From the NCBI GenBank assembly GCA_030432795.1, contig JAUILW010000041.1:1-13265 (forward strand): a stretch of 13,265 nt of DNA. The letters run 5' to 3'. The position numbers and the translations under genes were made by a program. Below, piece by piece: positions 6,225-13,265 of this stretch (the first letter of the stretch is position 1; every line of letters begins with the position of its first letter). The notes under the pieces were generated by a model. That model was not told where the DNA came from. It ran no database searches and worked only from the letters and a program-made list of their open reading frames with translations. This DNA is from Gammaproteobacteria bacterium (GTDB lineage Bacteria; Pseudomonadota; Gammaproteobacteria; Pseudomonadales; Azotimanducaceae).

Positions 6225-6629
6225 CACCCCGTGCGCTTCGAACTTCTCGTGGATCACGTCCAGAAACAGGTCGCGCAGCGAGATCATGCCGATGGGTTTA
6301 CCGTCGGCTACCGCCGGCAGATGGCGGACGTGATGCTTTTTCATGAGTGCGATGCAGTGAACAACGGTGTCATCGCGCGACACGGTGACCACATCATGGG
6401 TCATGATTTCGCTGACTTTCGTCTGCTCGGCCGTGTGTGTATCAAGAATGACGCGCCTGACGTAGTCACGCTCCGAGACGATTCCCACCAGGTAGCCATC
6501 AATCTGCACGCAGAGCGCACCGACGTGTTCTTCGTTCATGAGTTTCAAAGCGTCGTAGACGCTCGCCAGCGGCTCGATCCATACGACAGGGCGGTTTTTC
6601 TGTTTCAACAGGTCGTTGACAGTGTGCAC
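6207..6629 (-). CDS. Two-CBS-domain protein
   Basis: A 140-residue protein made of a tandem CBS pair (Bateman module) and nothing else. CBS1 is at about 7-62 (PLASVYDALKLM, GYLVGIVSERDYVRR) and CBS2 at about 73-128 (VSEIMTHDVVTVSRDDTV, GKPIGMISLRDLF). Such modules usually bind adenine nucleotides (AMP, ATP, SAM) and act as energy sensors or regulatory partners. The [IV]SERDYVR and ISLRDLF segments are typical of the stand-alone family. The GTG start at 6629 has GGGGAAA four to five bases upstream. It ends eight bases from the phaC stop, convergent, so it is not part of the PHA operon. It lies 59 bases downstream of the DUF4124 gene on the same strand and may share its transcript. The ligand and partner are unknown. 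Confidence 0.88.
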   Translation of the reverse strand: MHTVNDLLKQKNRPVVWIEPLASVYDALKLMNEEHVGALCVQIDGYLVGIVSERDYVRRVILDTHTAEQTKVSEIMTHDVVTVSRDDTVVHCIALMKKHHVRHLPAVADGKPIGMISLRDLFLDVIHEKFEAHGVSEEAL

Positions 6630-6688
6630 GCTTTCCCCAAAACGCGATTCCCAGCATCTGTTTTACACACCTGGCGACGCCGGAACAA

Positions 6689-7321
6689 CTACCCGCAGGA
6701 AGCCGTGAACGCTTTCCTCAGCCGTTGCAGCTCATCCAGGGGCGTGCGGCTGTCGTGCCGCTCCGCTTGCGCCAGGCGCTGCCGCGCGATCTCGCAATGC
6801 TCCTGCTCGATCCAGTCGTCGTATACCCGTTGCATCGCCTCGAGGTCGCCCGGCTGATCGCAGTGCTTGTGCACGTCGCGCCACACCTGATCCTGGACCG
6901 CTGCGCGATCTTCATCAGCGATGTAGCGCCGCTCGCCGGTGTAGTGATCGCCTTGCCACTGCGGCCGAAGGTTGCCATCTTCCGCGCGGTACACCGGCAT
7001 CACTTCCTGCAACGCACCGTAGTTACGGCGCGCGTCGCGGCAAGCACCCACCCGATCGAATGGCGCCTCTTCCTCGGGCGGCGTGAGTTTCACCGTCTCG
7101 CGGAAGCGCTCCTGGGCTTCGCGAACCAGCTCCAGCCGTCGCAGCTCTCCTTCGTCCGGTTCCGCGGCAGGCACCGGCGCTTTCACCTCCACCTCCTGCG
7201 ACTCGCGACCGACGGGCTTCTTATCGCTGAAGTGCACGTTGCCCTCTTCGTCCACCCACCGGTAAACCTCCGCCTGAAGCGGCATGGCCAGCAAAAGAAA
7301 CAGGATCGCTGCACGATGCAT
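6689..7321 (-). CDS. Secreted DUF4124 domain protein
   Basis: A 210-residue protein with a short signal peptide (MHRAAILFLLLAMPLQA, probable cut after A17). The mature N-terminus, EVYRWVDEEGNVHFSDKKP (18-36), is the DUF4124 signature common in gammaproteobacterial envelope proteins. The rest is a charged helical region (56-80) and a C-terminal part with four cysteines (C94, C154, C176, C209) that could form two disulfides in the periplasm. There is no lipobox cysteine, so a soluble periplasmic protein is expected. The ATG at 7321 begins the signal peptide but has no clear Shine-Dalgarno sequence; a small inverted repeat lies directly before it. It is divergent from the GH3 gene. The function of DUF4124 proteins is unknown, and the context gives no strong clue. 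Confidence 0.85.
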   Translation of the reverse strand: MHRAAILFLLLAMPLQAEVYRWVDEEGNVHFSDKKPVGRESQEVEVKAPVPAAEPDEGELRRLELVREAQERFRETVKLTPPEEEAPFDRVGACRDARRNYGALQEVMPVYRAEDGNLRPQWQGDHYTGERRYIADEDRAAVQDQVWRDVHKHCDQPGDLEAMQRVYDDWIEQEHCEIARQRLAQAERHDSRTPLDELQRLRKAFTASCG

Positions 7322-7322
7322 C

Positions 7323-7337
7323 GGCGTATTCTACGCC
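7323..7337. repeat. Perfect 6-bp inverted repeat abutting the DUF4124 start
   Basis: GGCGTA-TTC-TACGCC lies one base upstream of the minus-strand ATG at 7321. In the mRNA it would form a 6-bp stem with a GAA loop where the ribosome site should be. It could be a translation-control hairpin or a short operator, or a chance repeat. The 74-bp divergent gap to the GH3 gene also holds TATAAA at 7362-7367, a possible -10 for the GH3 gene, but without a good -35. Confidence 0.35.
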
Positions 7338-7395
7338 CACGGACGAAACACCGCGCTGTGCTATAAACGCGGCGGGCAAGGAACGCATCAACATC

Positions 7396-9840
7396 ATGGG
7401 ACTCCGATCCAAACACAACGAGGCAACTGCCCTCGTTCGCCAAATGACCCTGCAGGAGAAAGCATCGCTTTGCTCCGGCAAGAGCTTCTGGTACATCAAG
7501 GGCAACGAACGGCTCGGCCTGCAGCCGGTGATGGTCACCGACGGACCGCACGGCCTGCGCAAGCAGACCAGCTCCGGCGACCACGTCGGACTGCACACCA
7601 GCGTGCCGGCCACCTGCTTCCCTACCGCCAGCGCGCTCGCAAGCTCCTGGAACCCCCAACTGCTACGCGAGATCGGCGTGGCGTTGGGCGAGCAATGCGT
7701 GGCGGAAAACGTGGCGGTGCTGCTCGGACCGGGCGTGAACATCAAACGTCACCCGCTGTGCGGGCGTAACTTTGAATACTTCTCGGAAGATCCACTGCTC
7801 GCCGGAGAAATGGCCGCGGCGTTGATCGAAGGCGTGCAATCGCAGGGTGTGGGCACGAGCATCAAACACTTCGCCGCCAACAACCAGGAATTCGGACGCA
7901 TGTTCATCGACGTGGTGGTCGATGAACGCACGCTGCGTGAGATCTATCTGCCGGCGTTCGAGGTGGCGGTAAAACGCGCGCAACCGTGGACAGTGATGTG
8001 CGCCTACAACCGCATCAATGGCACCTACTGCGGCGAGCACGACTGGTTGCTCAACCAGGTGCTGCGCGAGGAATGGGGGTTCGAGGGGCTCGTGGTGTCG
8101 GATTGGGGCGCCACCAACGACCGAGTGGACGGTGTGCGTTCAGGGCTGGACCTGGAAATGCCGGCGAGCGGACCCGACAACGACAACAAAGTAGCAAACG
8201 CCGTGGCAAGCGGCACGCTCGATGAGGCAACGCTGGATACCACGGCCATTCGCGTCGCCAGCCTATCGCTCCTGGGTGCCGACAACGTGCAGAACACCGT
8301 GGCACTCGATCAGGTCGCACACCACACGCTGGCGCGCCGTGCCGCCGCGGAATGCGCGGTGCTGCTGAAAAACGCAGACGACCTGTTGCCCATCACGAAA
8401 ACCACCTCGTTCTGCGTCATCGGCGCTTTTGCCAAACAGCCCCGCTACCAGGGCACAGGCAGTTCACAGGTGGTGCCGACAACCCTCGACAACGCTTACG
8501 ACGCGATAGCAACGCTGACCGGCCGCACCGACATCGCTTACGCACCGGGCTACCACCCGAAGTCCGATGCGCTGGACGCCGACAGCATCGACACCGCAGC
8601 CCGTCTCGCGGCAGAACACGATGTGGCGCTGGTGTTCGCCGGCCTGCCCACCATCTACGAGTCGGAAGGGTTCGATCGCGAGCACATGCGCATGCCTGAG
8701 CAGCACAACCTTCTGATCGAAGCGGTATGTCGCGCAAACCCACGCACGGTGGTCATTCTCTCCAATGGCGCCCCTGTGGAAATGCCCTGGATCGACCAAC
8801 CGGCCGCCGTGCTCGAGATGTACCTGGCGGGTCAGGGCGGCGGCGGTGCCGCAGCGGACCTGATATTTGGCGACGCCAATCCCTGCGGCCGGCTAGCTGA
8901 GACCTTTCCGCTGCGGGTGCAGGATGTGGGCTCGAACCCCTGGTTCCCTGGGGGTGACGGCCGGCAGGTGCACTATCGCGAAGGCTTGTACGTCGGCTAC
9001 CGATACTTCGATACGTTCAACGTCCCGGTGCTGTTCCCGTTCGGTCACGGACTCAGCTATACGACCTACGAGTACGACGACATTGACGTGAGCCCTACGT
9101 GGTCTGCTGACCGGGAGCCGTTATCGGTGCGTGTCTCGGTAACCAACAGCGGCGAACGCAAAGGCAGCGAAACTGTACAGGTGTACGTGCGATCACCAGC
9201 CGGAGCCGCCTACCGGCCTGTCCATGTTCTGGCCGGTTTCACGCGTTTGCCGTTGCAACCCGGCGAAATCGGTGAGGCTATCGTCACCCTCGAACCGCGC
9301 GCATTCGCCTGCTATGACGCTGAGGCGCAGCGTTGGGTGACCTTACCGGGCGAGTACGAGGTGTGCGTGGGCGCGTCCAGCAGAGACATCCGGCAGACGG
9401 CGGTGGTGCAGGTGCGCTCCGAAGACGCTGTAAGCAGGACTCTGCGTGGTCCCAGTATGGAGGGCGGCCAACTGCAGGTAGATGATGCCGTATTCGCCGA
9501 CATGTTAGGTCACGCGATACCACCCCCTGAATCCACACAACCGTTTCACAGGAACTCCACCCTGAACGAGATCGCCGCGGTGCGGATAGGCAGGATCTTC
9601 AAGGACTTCGCCATGCGTGCTTACCTCAAGCAGCTCGGAGGTCTGTCTGATCCAACGCTTGCTAGAATGTTTGAGGAGATGGCGCGCACCATGCCACTGC
9701 GGGCATTACCGCTACTGGCTGGCGGTGGTGGGGGCAAGAAAGGGATCAGCAACGCGCACATCGACGCGCTGCTGAACCTGGTGAACGGTCGCTTCCTGAA
9801 GGGGCTGTGGCAGCTACTTCGCGTACAGCTTCACCGGTAG
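7396..9840 (+). CDS. Glycoside hydrolase family 3 (beta-glucosidase-like)
   Basis: An 814-residue GH3 enzyme that releases non-reducing beta-linked sugars. The order is a TIM-barrel domain (about 10-300), an alpha/beta sandwich (about 310-555), a fibronectin-III-like domain (about 576-672) and an extra C-terminal tail (about 690-814). The nucleophile is D236 in VVSDWGATN. Substrate-binding signatures include TDGPHGLR (48-55), GRNFEYFSEDP (123-133) and IKHFAANNQE (156-165). The likely acid/base is a Glu in ESEGFDR (422-428). No signal peptide is present, so it acts in the cytoplasm on imported oligosaccharides or glycosides. The ATG at 7396 has AAGGAA about 12 bases upstream. The tail, with MPLRALPLLAGGGGG near 766-780, recalls GH3 enzymes of Firmicutes and Bifidobacteria and may point to horizontal transfer. 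No transporter or sugar regulator is nearby. Exact substrate specificity is not predictable. Confidence 0.93.
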   Translation: MGLRSKHNEATALVRQMTLQEKASLCSGKSFWYIKGNERLGLQPVMVTDGPHGLRKQTSSGDHVGLHTSVPATCFPTASALASSWNPQLLREIGVALGEQCVAENVAVLLGPGVNIKRHPLCGRNFEYFSEDPLLAGEMAAALIEGVQSQGVGTSIKHFAANNQEFGRMFIDVVVDERTLREIYLPAFEVAVKRAQPWTVMCAYNRINGTYCGEHDWLLNQVLREEWGFEGLVVSDWGATNDRVDGVRSGLDLEMPASGPDNDNKVANAVASGTLDEATLDTTAIRVASLSLLGADNVQNTVALDQVAHHTLARRAAAECAVLLKNADDLLPITKTTSFCVIGAFAKQPRYQGTGSSQVVPTTLDNAYDAIATLTGRTDIAYAPGYHPKSDALDADSIDTAARLAAEHDVALVFAGLPTIYESEGFDREHMRMPEQHNLLIEAVCRANPRTVVILSNGAPVEMPWIDQPAAVLEMYLAGQGGGGAAADLIFGDANPCGRLAETFPLRVQDVGSNPWFPGGDGRQVHYREGLYVGYRYFDTFNVPVLFPFGHGLSYTTYEYDDIDVSPTWSADREPLSVRVSVTNSGERKGSETVQVYVRSPAGAAYRPVHVLAGFTRLPLQPGEIGEAIVTLEPRAFACYDAEAQRWVTLPGEYEVCVGASSRDIRQTAVVQVRSEDAVSRTLRGPSMEGGQLQVDDAVFADMLGHAIPPPESTQPFHRNSTLNEIAAVRIGRIFKDFAMRAYLKQLGGLSDPTLARMFEEMARTMPLRALPLLAGGGGGKKGISNAHIDALLNLVNGRFLKGLWQLLRVQLHR

Positions 9841-11121
9841 CTCCGTGTAGCCTTTCACAAAGGCCGACACGGTACGCTTCGGCTCGCCGACCACTTCCAC
9901 CTTGTGGAAGCGGTTCATGATCTCTTCCCACAGCACGCGCAGCTGCATCTCCGCCAGGCGGTTACCCATGCAGCGGTGCAGGCCGAAACCGAACGACAGG
10001 TGCGTGCGGGCGTTCTTGCGATCGATGATCAGCTCATCGGCGCGCTCGAACACCTCCGGATCGCGGTTACCGGAGACGTACCACATGAGCACCTGATCGC
10101 CTGCCTTGATCGTCTTGCCGTGCATCTCCACGTCAACGTTTGCCGTACGGCGCATATACGCCAGCGGCGTCTGCCAGCGGATGATCTCCGCCACCATGTT
10201 GGGGATGATGGAGGTGTCGCGGCGCAGCAGGTCGTACTGCTCGGGGTATTGATTCAGCGCCAGCACGCCACCGCTGATGGAATTGCGTGTGGTGTCGTTG
10301 CCGCCGACGATCAGCAGGATCAGGTTACCCAGAAACTCAAACGGCTCCATGTTCTTGGTATTTTCACCGTGGGCGAGCATGGAGACCAGGTCGTGGCCTG
10401 GCTTCTCCTTGCGCTCCTTCCAAAGCCTCGTGAAATACTCCAGGCACTCGATGAGCTCCGCGCGGCGCTCTTCCTCGGAATCAATGAGGCCGGTGCCAGG
10501 TACTGCGGTCGCCACGTCCGACCAGCGGGTGAGCTTGCGGCGCTCTTCGAACGGGAAGTCGAACAGCGTTGCGAGCATCTGCGTAGTCAGCTCGATAGAT
10601 ACGTTGTCTACCCAGTCAAACGTCTCCCCCACAGGCAACGAGTCGAGGATGCCGCACACACGCTCACGGATCAGCGGCTCCAACTTCTTCAGGCTCATCG
10701 GCGCGACGATGGGTGCTACAGTGAGCCGCTGCACATCATGCTTGGGCGGGTCCATGGCAATGAACATCGAAATGGGCAGCGCCCCTTCCGGCAACGGCGC
10801 ATCAATCGGGAAGCCGATGGTGATGCCGTGCGCCGAGGAAAAGCGCTCGTGGTCCGTATCCACCGCCTTGATATCGGCATAGCGCGTCAGCGACCAGTAG
10901 CGGCCGGTGAGCTCGGTGTCGTTGAAGTGCACCGGGTCTTCGTTGCGCAGGCGCTCGAAGTAGTCCCAGATACGGTTCTCCGCGAACAGACGCGGATTGA
11001 TCATGTTGATCTTTTCTATGGGCAGGTCGTACGGATCAGGGATGTCGCCGGTCGTATCGAAGGCGATCATGCCGGGCCGGCGCAGCGGCTGCTTGGCTTG
11101 GGTGTCGACGGCTTCACTCAT
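9814..11121 (-). CDS. Cytochrome P450, CYP153 family (terminal alkane/fatty acid hydroxylase)
   Basis: A 435-residue soluble bacterial P450. The heme-thiolate signature is FGFGLHRCMGNRLAE with C384. The I-helix oxygen-activation motif is GGNDTTRN (273-280), and ExxR is E312-R315 (EIIR). Blocks such as MFIAMDPPKHDVQR (119-132), ELTTQMLATLFDFP (177-190) and MWYVSGNRDPE (346-356) match CYP153A enzymes as I recall them. CYP153 enzymes hydroxylate the terminal carbon of medium-chain alkanes or fatty acids, using a ferredoxin and its reductase. Neither redox partner is in this window. The ATG at 11121 is preceded by GAGAGG six bases upstream. It follows ipdC by 88 bases on the same strand, with a palindrome in the gap. 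Its 3' end overlaps the convergent GH3 gene by 27 bases. The alcohols it makes could feed the wax ester synthase, by inference only. Confidence 0.94.
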   Translation of the reverse strand: MSEAVDTQAKQPLRRPGMIAFDTTGDIPDPYDLPIEKINMINPRLFAENRIWDYFERLRNEDPVHFNDTELTGRYWSLTRYADIKAVDTDHERFSSAHGITIGFPIDAPLPEGALPISMFIAMDPPKHDVQRLTVAPIVAPMSLKKLEPLIRERVCGILDSLPVGETFDWVDNVSIELTTQMLATLFDFPFEERRKLTRWSDVATAVPGTGLIDSEEERRAELIECLEYFTRLWKERKEKPGHDLVSMLAHGENTKNMEPFEFLGNLILLIVGGNDTTRNSISGGVLALNQYPEQYDLLRRDTSIIPNMVAEIIRWQTPLAYMRRTANVDVEMHGKTIKAGDQVLMWYVSGNRDPEVFERADELIIDRKNARTHLSFGFGLHRCMGNRLAEMQLRVLWEEIMNRFHKVEVVGEPKRTVSAFVKGYTELPVKLYAK

Positions 11122-11159
11122 ACCTAACCTCTCAATCTATCGATGCTTCAGACGCAGGC

Positions 11160-11182
11160 TATTGACAATACTGTAAGTACTG
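11160..11182. promoter_or_regulatory. Overlapping palindromes in the ipdC-CYP153 gap, possible operator
   Basis: TATTGACAATA (11160-11170) is a perfect odd palindrome. It overlaps CAATACT-GTA-AGTACTG (11166-11182), an inverted repeat with 7-base arms and one mismatch. Together they fill the middle of the 88-bp gap, 39-61 bases upstream of the P450 ATG. This is typical in size and place for a dimeric repressor site such as a TetR-family operator. No regulator gene is present in the window, and no clear -35/-10 pair for the P450 can be fixed. Confidence 0.4.
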
Positions 11183-11209
11183 GCGCTTTGCCATGCGTCC
11201 AGTCACAGC

Positions 11210-12838
11210 CTACTGCGTTCTGGCACGCAGCCTCTGGAAGCCTGTCACGAAGCTGGTCAGGCGCGGCGAGATGTCCCCCCGCGTCATGCGCGCATCGATG
11301 AGCTGGAAGCGGCCGCGGGTGGCTGCGGCCCTCTCCAGGGCCGTTTTGAGTTCCGCGCGGGTGCTCGCGGAGTGCCCATCGCCTCCGAGGGTCTCGGCAA
11401 TCTGCGCGAAGTTCAACAGATCCAGGTCGTTGAAGCGGCTCTCCGGCTGGAAGGCTCGCAGCATCTCCCAGCTCGCGTTATTGAAGACGATGACGATGGG
11501 GTCCCAGCCGTATCGGCCGCAGTTGAGCAGTTCCCACCCGGTCATCTGGAAGGCGCCGTCACCCACCACAATGAGTACCCGGTCGCCGCTCGCCGCCTGC
11601 AGACCGATTCCGGCCGGCACACCAAAGCCCATGGTGGCGTAGTAGCCCGGTGCCACCAGCCGTGTGGGCAGAAAATCCATGGCGGTGAAGATGCAGTCGC
11701 CCATGTCCGACGCCACCGGCATCCGGCCGTGGGCTTCGAACAGGTCGTTCACCGCGCAGGCCATGTCACGCGGCGTGATCACACCGTCGTCTGCAATCAG
11801 CCCGGTCGGCGGAACCTCTGTGACGATCGCCGGCGCCGTGCGCGGGTCGACCCGCCTGACGAGGCCTTCCACGAAATCGGCCAGCGGCAGCTCGTTGTAG
11901 GTATGAAAACCAAGGGTCACTTCGCCATCCGCGGCAATGATGGCGTTGCGGGGGTCGATACCGTCTACCGAAGGTCCGAAGTTGCTGTCGGCCATGATGA
12001 CGCCGAGCATGAGCAGTGCATCCGAACTCTCCACGGCATCGGCTACCGCGGGATCACCCGCAATCCCCATATAGGTGCCACCGACGGGAGTGTTGCTCTC
12101 TGCCAGCAGGCCACGGCCCATGAACGTGGTAAACACCTCGATGCCGAGCTTGCGCACGAGCGCTTCTACCGCGCGTTCCAGCCCATAGCGACGGATCTCC
12201 ACCCCGACCAGCAACACCGGATGGCGAGCTTCCGCGATGCGGTCTGCAACCTCCTCCACGCAGGCTTCGAGCACCTGCGCGTTGACGGGCTCTAACGCCT
12301 GGTGGGGAATCGGCGCGCAGGGTGCTGACAACATATCGCGCGGCAGCTCGATGTACACCGGACGCGACTCCGCACGGCAACGAGCCAACACGTGGCTCAC
12401 ACGCTCGGGCACGCGCTCCACATCATCCAGCACCGCCTGCGCGCAGGTTACCTCACGATAGATCTCCAACTGCGAGCGCAGCCGCTTCGCCTGATGGTGC
12501 ACGCCGAGCCCCGTGGCACGATCCGCAGCACCCGGCGCACCGGAGAGCACGACCACGGGGGACCGCTCCGAATACGCCGCAGCGACCGCATTGACCATGT
12601 TCAGCGCACCCGCTCCATAGGTAACCGCTGCGACGCTGATACCGCGGTGCAGCCGCGCCGCCGCATCCGCCGCAAAGCCCACCGCGGGCTCGTGGCTGAG
12701 CGTGTAGCACGGAAGGATCCCCGTCTCCTCGATGGTCTTGAACAGCGGCAGGGCAAAATCCCCCGGGAGGCCGAAAATTTCCTGCGCGCCTTCCGCCTTC
12801 AGCGCTTCGAGCAGCGCCACTCCGAGTTCCTTTTTCAT
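11210..12838 (-). CDS. ipdC: Indolepyruvate/phenylpyruvate decarboxylase (ThDP-dependent)
   Basis: A 542-residue thiamine-diphosphate decarboxylase. It converts aromatic 2-keto acids (phenylpyruvate, indole-3-pyruvate) to aldehydes, as in the Ehrlich pathway or indole-3-acetate synthesis. Catalytic residues of the pyruvate decarboxylase family are present: D27 (GLPGDF), E50 (SHEPAVGF, activates ThDP) and H114-H115 (GVHHQAK). The ThDP/Mg motif is GDG (426-428) running to NN (453-454). Long blocks match Azospirillum brasilense IpdC as I recall it, for example MGDCIFTAMD, APGYYATMGFGVPAGIG and GDGAFQMTGWEL. The ATG at 12838 is chosen over the upstream frame extension because GCGGAG lies five bases before it and homology begins at MKKELGVALLEALK. 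It is divergent from the amidohydrolase, 72 bp away, and upstream of the CYP153 gene on the same strand. Preference between indole and phenyl substrates is not resolved. Confidence 0.92.
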   Translation of the reverse strand: MKKELGVALLEALKAEGAQEIFGLPGDFALPLFKTIEETGILPCYTLSHEPAVGFAADAAARLHRGISVAAVTYGAGALNMVNAVAAAYSERSPVVVLSGAPGAADRATGLGVHHQAKRLRSQLEIYREVTCAQAVLDDVERVPERVSHVLARCRAESRPVYIELPRDMLSAPCAPIPHQALEPVNAQVLEACVEEVADRIAEARHPVLLVGVEIRRYGLERAVEALVRKLGIEVFTTFMGRGLLAESNTPVGGTYMGIAGDPAVADAVESSDALLMLGVIMADSNFGPSVDGIDPRNAIIAADGEVTLGFHTYNELPLADFVEGLVRRVDPRTAPAIVTEVPPTGLIADDGVITPRDMACAVNDLFEAHGRMPVASDMGDCIFTAMDFLPTRLVAPGYYATMGFGVPAGIGLQAASGDRVLIVVGDGAFQMTGWELLNCGRYGWDPIVIVFNNASWEMLRAFQPESRFNDLDLLNFAQIAETLGGDGHSASTRAELKTALERAAATRGRFQLIDARMTRGDISPRLTSFVTGFQRLRARTQ

Positions 12839-12910
12839 ATTCGCTCCGCGAAAGCCACAACGGGCGCAGACGCTAGCACGTTCACCGGCCAACCGATAAC
12901 CTCAACCCCC

Positions 12911-13265
12911 ATGCGCATCACCATATTTCAGGCCCGCAAGGTCATCACCATGAACCCCGCCAATCCGCAGGGTACGCACGTCGCCGTGCGCGATGGTTTC
13001 GTGCTGGGCGTTGGCAGCCTCGAAGAGGTATCCGGCTGGGGACCATTCGAACTCGATACCACGTTTGCCGATCACACCATCGTGCCGGGATTCGTGGAGG
13101 CGCATGCACACATCAACGCGGCCGGCATGATGACGCTACCGTACGTGGGCTTCTACGACCGTCCGCGGGCCGACGGCAGCGTGGCGCCAGGCGTGAGGGA
13201 CTACGCTGCGCTCATCGACAACCTCAGGGCAGCGGAGGCGACGATGGACGACCCGAACGCACCGC
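12911..13265 (+). CDS. Amidohydrolase-family protein, 5' part only
   Basis: The frame is open from ATG 12911 to the window edge: 118 residues, truncated by the window rather than by mutation. The N-terminus, with FQARKVITMNPANPQGTH then VAVRDGFVLGVGS, is the small beta-sandwich of metal-dependent amidohydrolases. The segment VPGFVEAHAHI (58-68) carries the HxH metal-binding motif (H65, H67) that opens the TIM barrel. Members include cyclic amidases and YtcJ-like hydrolases; too little is present to choose. No Shine-Dalgarno sequence is visible before 12911. ATG 12950 has AAGG eight bases upstream, but starting there would remove conserved sequence. It is divergent from ipdC across 72 bp in which I see no strong operator. 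Confidence 0.85.
   Translation, partial: MRITIFQARKVITMNPANPQGTHVAVRDGFVLGVGSLEEVSGWGPFELDTTFADHTIVPGFVEAHAHINAAGMMTLPYVGFYDRPRADGSVAPGVRDYAALIDNLRAAEATMDDPNAP

Noticed and set aside
9904..11127. Open frame of 407 codons on the plus strand
   Set aside because: It lies entirely opposite the CYP153 gene, which has all P450 motifs. The antisense translation is rich in His, Arg, Gln and Val with no recognisable domain, typical of a GC-rich mirror frame.
11160..11181. TTGACA on the plus strand at 11162 as a promoter
   Set aside because: No -10 follows at a normal spacing, and no plus-strand gene lies downstream; the sequence is part of the palindrome.
11372..12295. Open frame of 307 codons on the plus strand
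   Set aside because: It is opposite ipdC, whose catalytic residues and full-length family match are clear. No domain or ribosome site supports the antisense frame.
12839..12910. Possible operator in the ipdC-amidohydrolase divergent gap
   Set aside because: I found no convincing palindrome or -35/-10 pair in these 72 bases by eye.

Overview
The window looks like chromosomal DNA (roughly 60% GC by eye, tightly packed genes, no transposases or phage genes) from a proteobacterium that makes and stores lipids. A lipid- or hydrocarbon-using gammaproteobacterium fits best. The reasons are a single-subunit PHA synthase whose C-terminus resembles the Pseudomonas class II enzymes, a wax ester synthase, a CYP153 alkane hydroxylase and a DUF4124 envelope protein. 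This placement is an inference; there is no rRNA or marker gene to confirm it.

Layout. (1) Positions 1-6198 form a storage-lipid island. A GYD-domain protein overlaps a GYD-PlsC acyltransferase fusion (+). A phasin (-) faces them across a shared hairpin terminator. Upstream on the minus strand is a probable operon of a small DUF6489-like protein, a WES/DGAT wax ester synthase and a GNAT acetyltransferase. PHA synthase phaC (+) diverges from that operon. (2) Positions 6207-7321 hold a two-CBS-domain protein and a secreted DUF4124 protein, both minus. (3) Positions 7396-9840 hold a large cytoplasmic GH3 glycosidase (+). (4) Positions 9814-12838 hold a CYP153 cytochrome P450 and an Azospirillum-type indolepyruvate/phenylpyruvate decarboxylase, both minus. 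(5) From 12911 to the right edge is the start of an amidohydrolase (+), divergent from ipdC and cut by the window end.

How it may work together. The main observation is a dyad of the form ATGTTGC-N3-GCA(A/G)CA(T/A). It occurs, usually paired, in the three control regions of the island: before the GYD operon (31-87), before the phasin (1911-1963), and between the wax-ester operon and phaC (4417-4465). It resembles the CTGC-N3/4-GCAG operator of the PHA-responsive repressor PhaR. I did not see it by eye in the intergenic regions to the right of phaC. It therefore appears to tie PHA synthesis, granule coating, wax ester/triacylglycerol synthesis and an unusual GYD-acyltransferase pair into one regulon. 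The PhaR gene itself is not in the window. The DUF6489-like protein, the GYD protein and the GYD-PlsC fusion are the least understood members.
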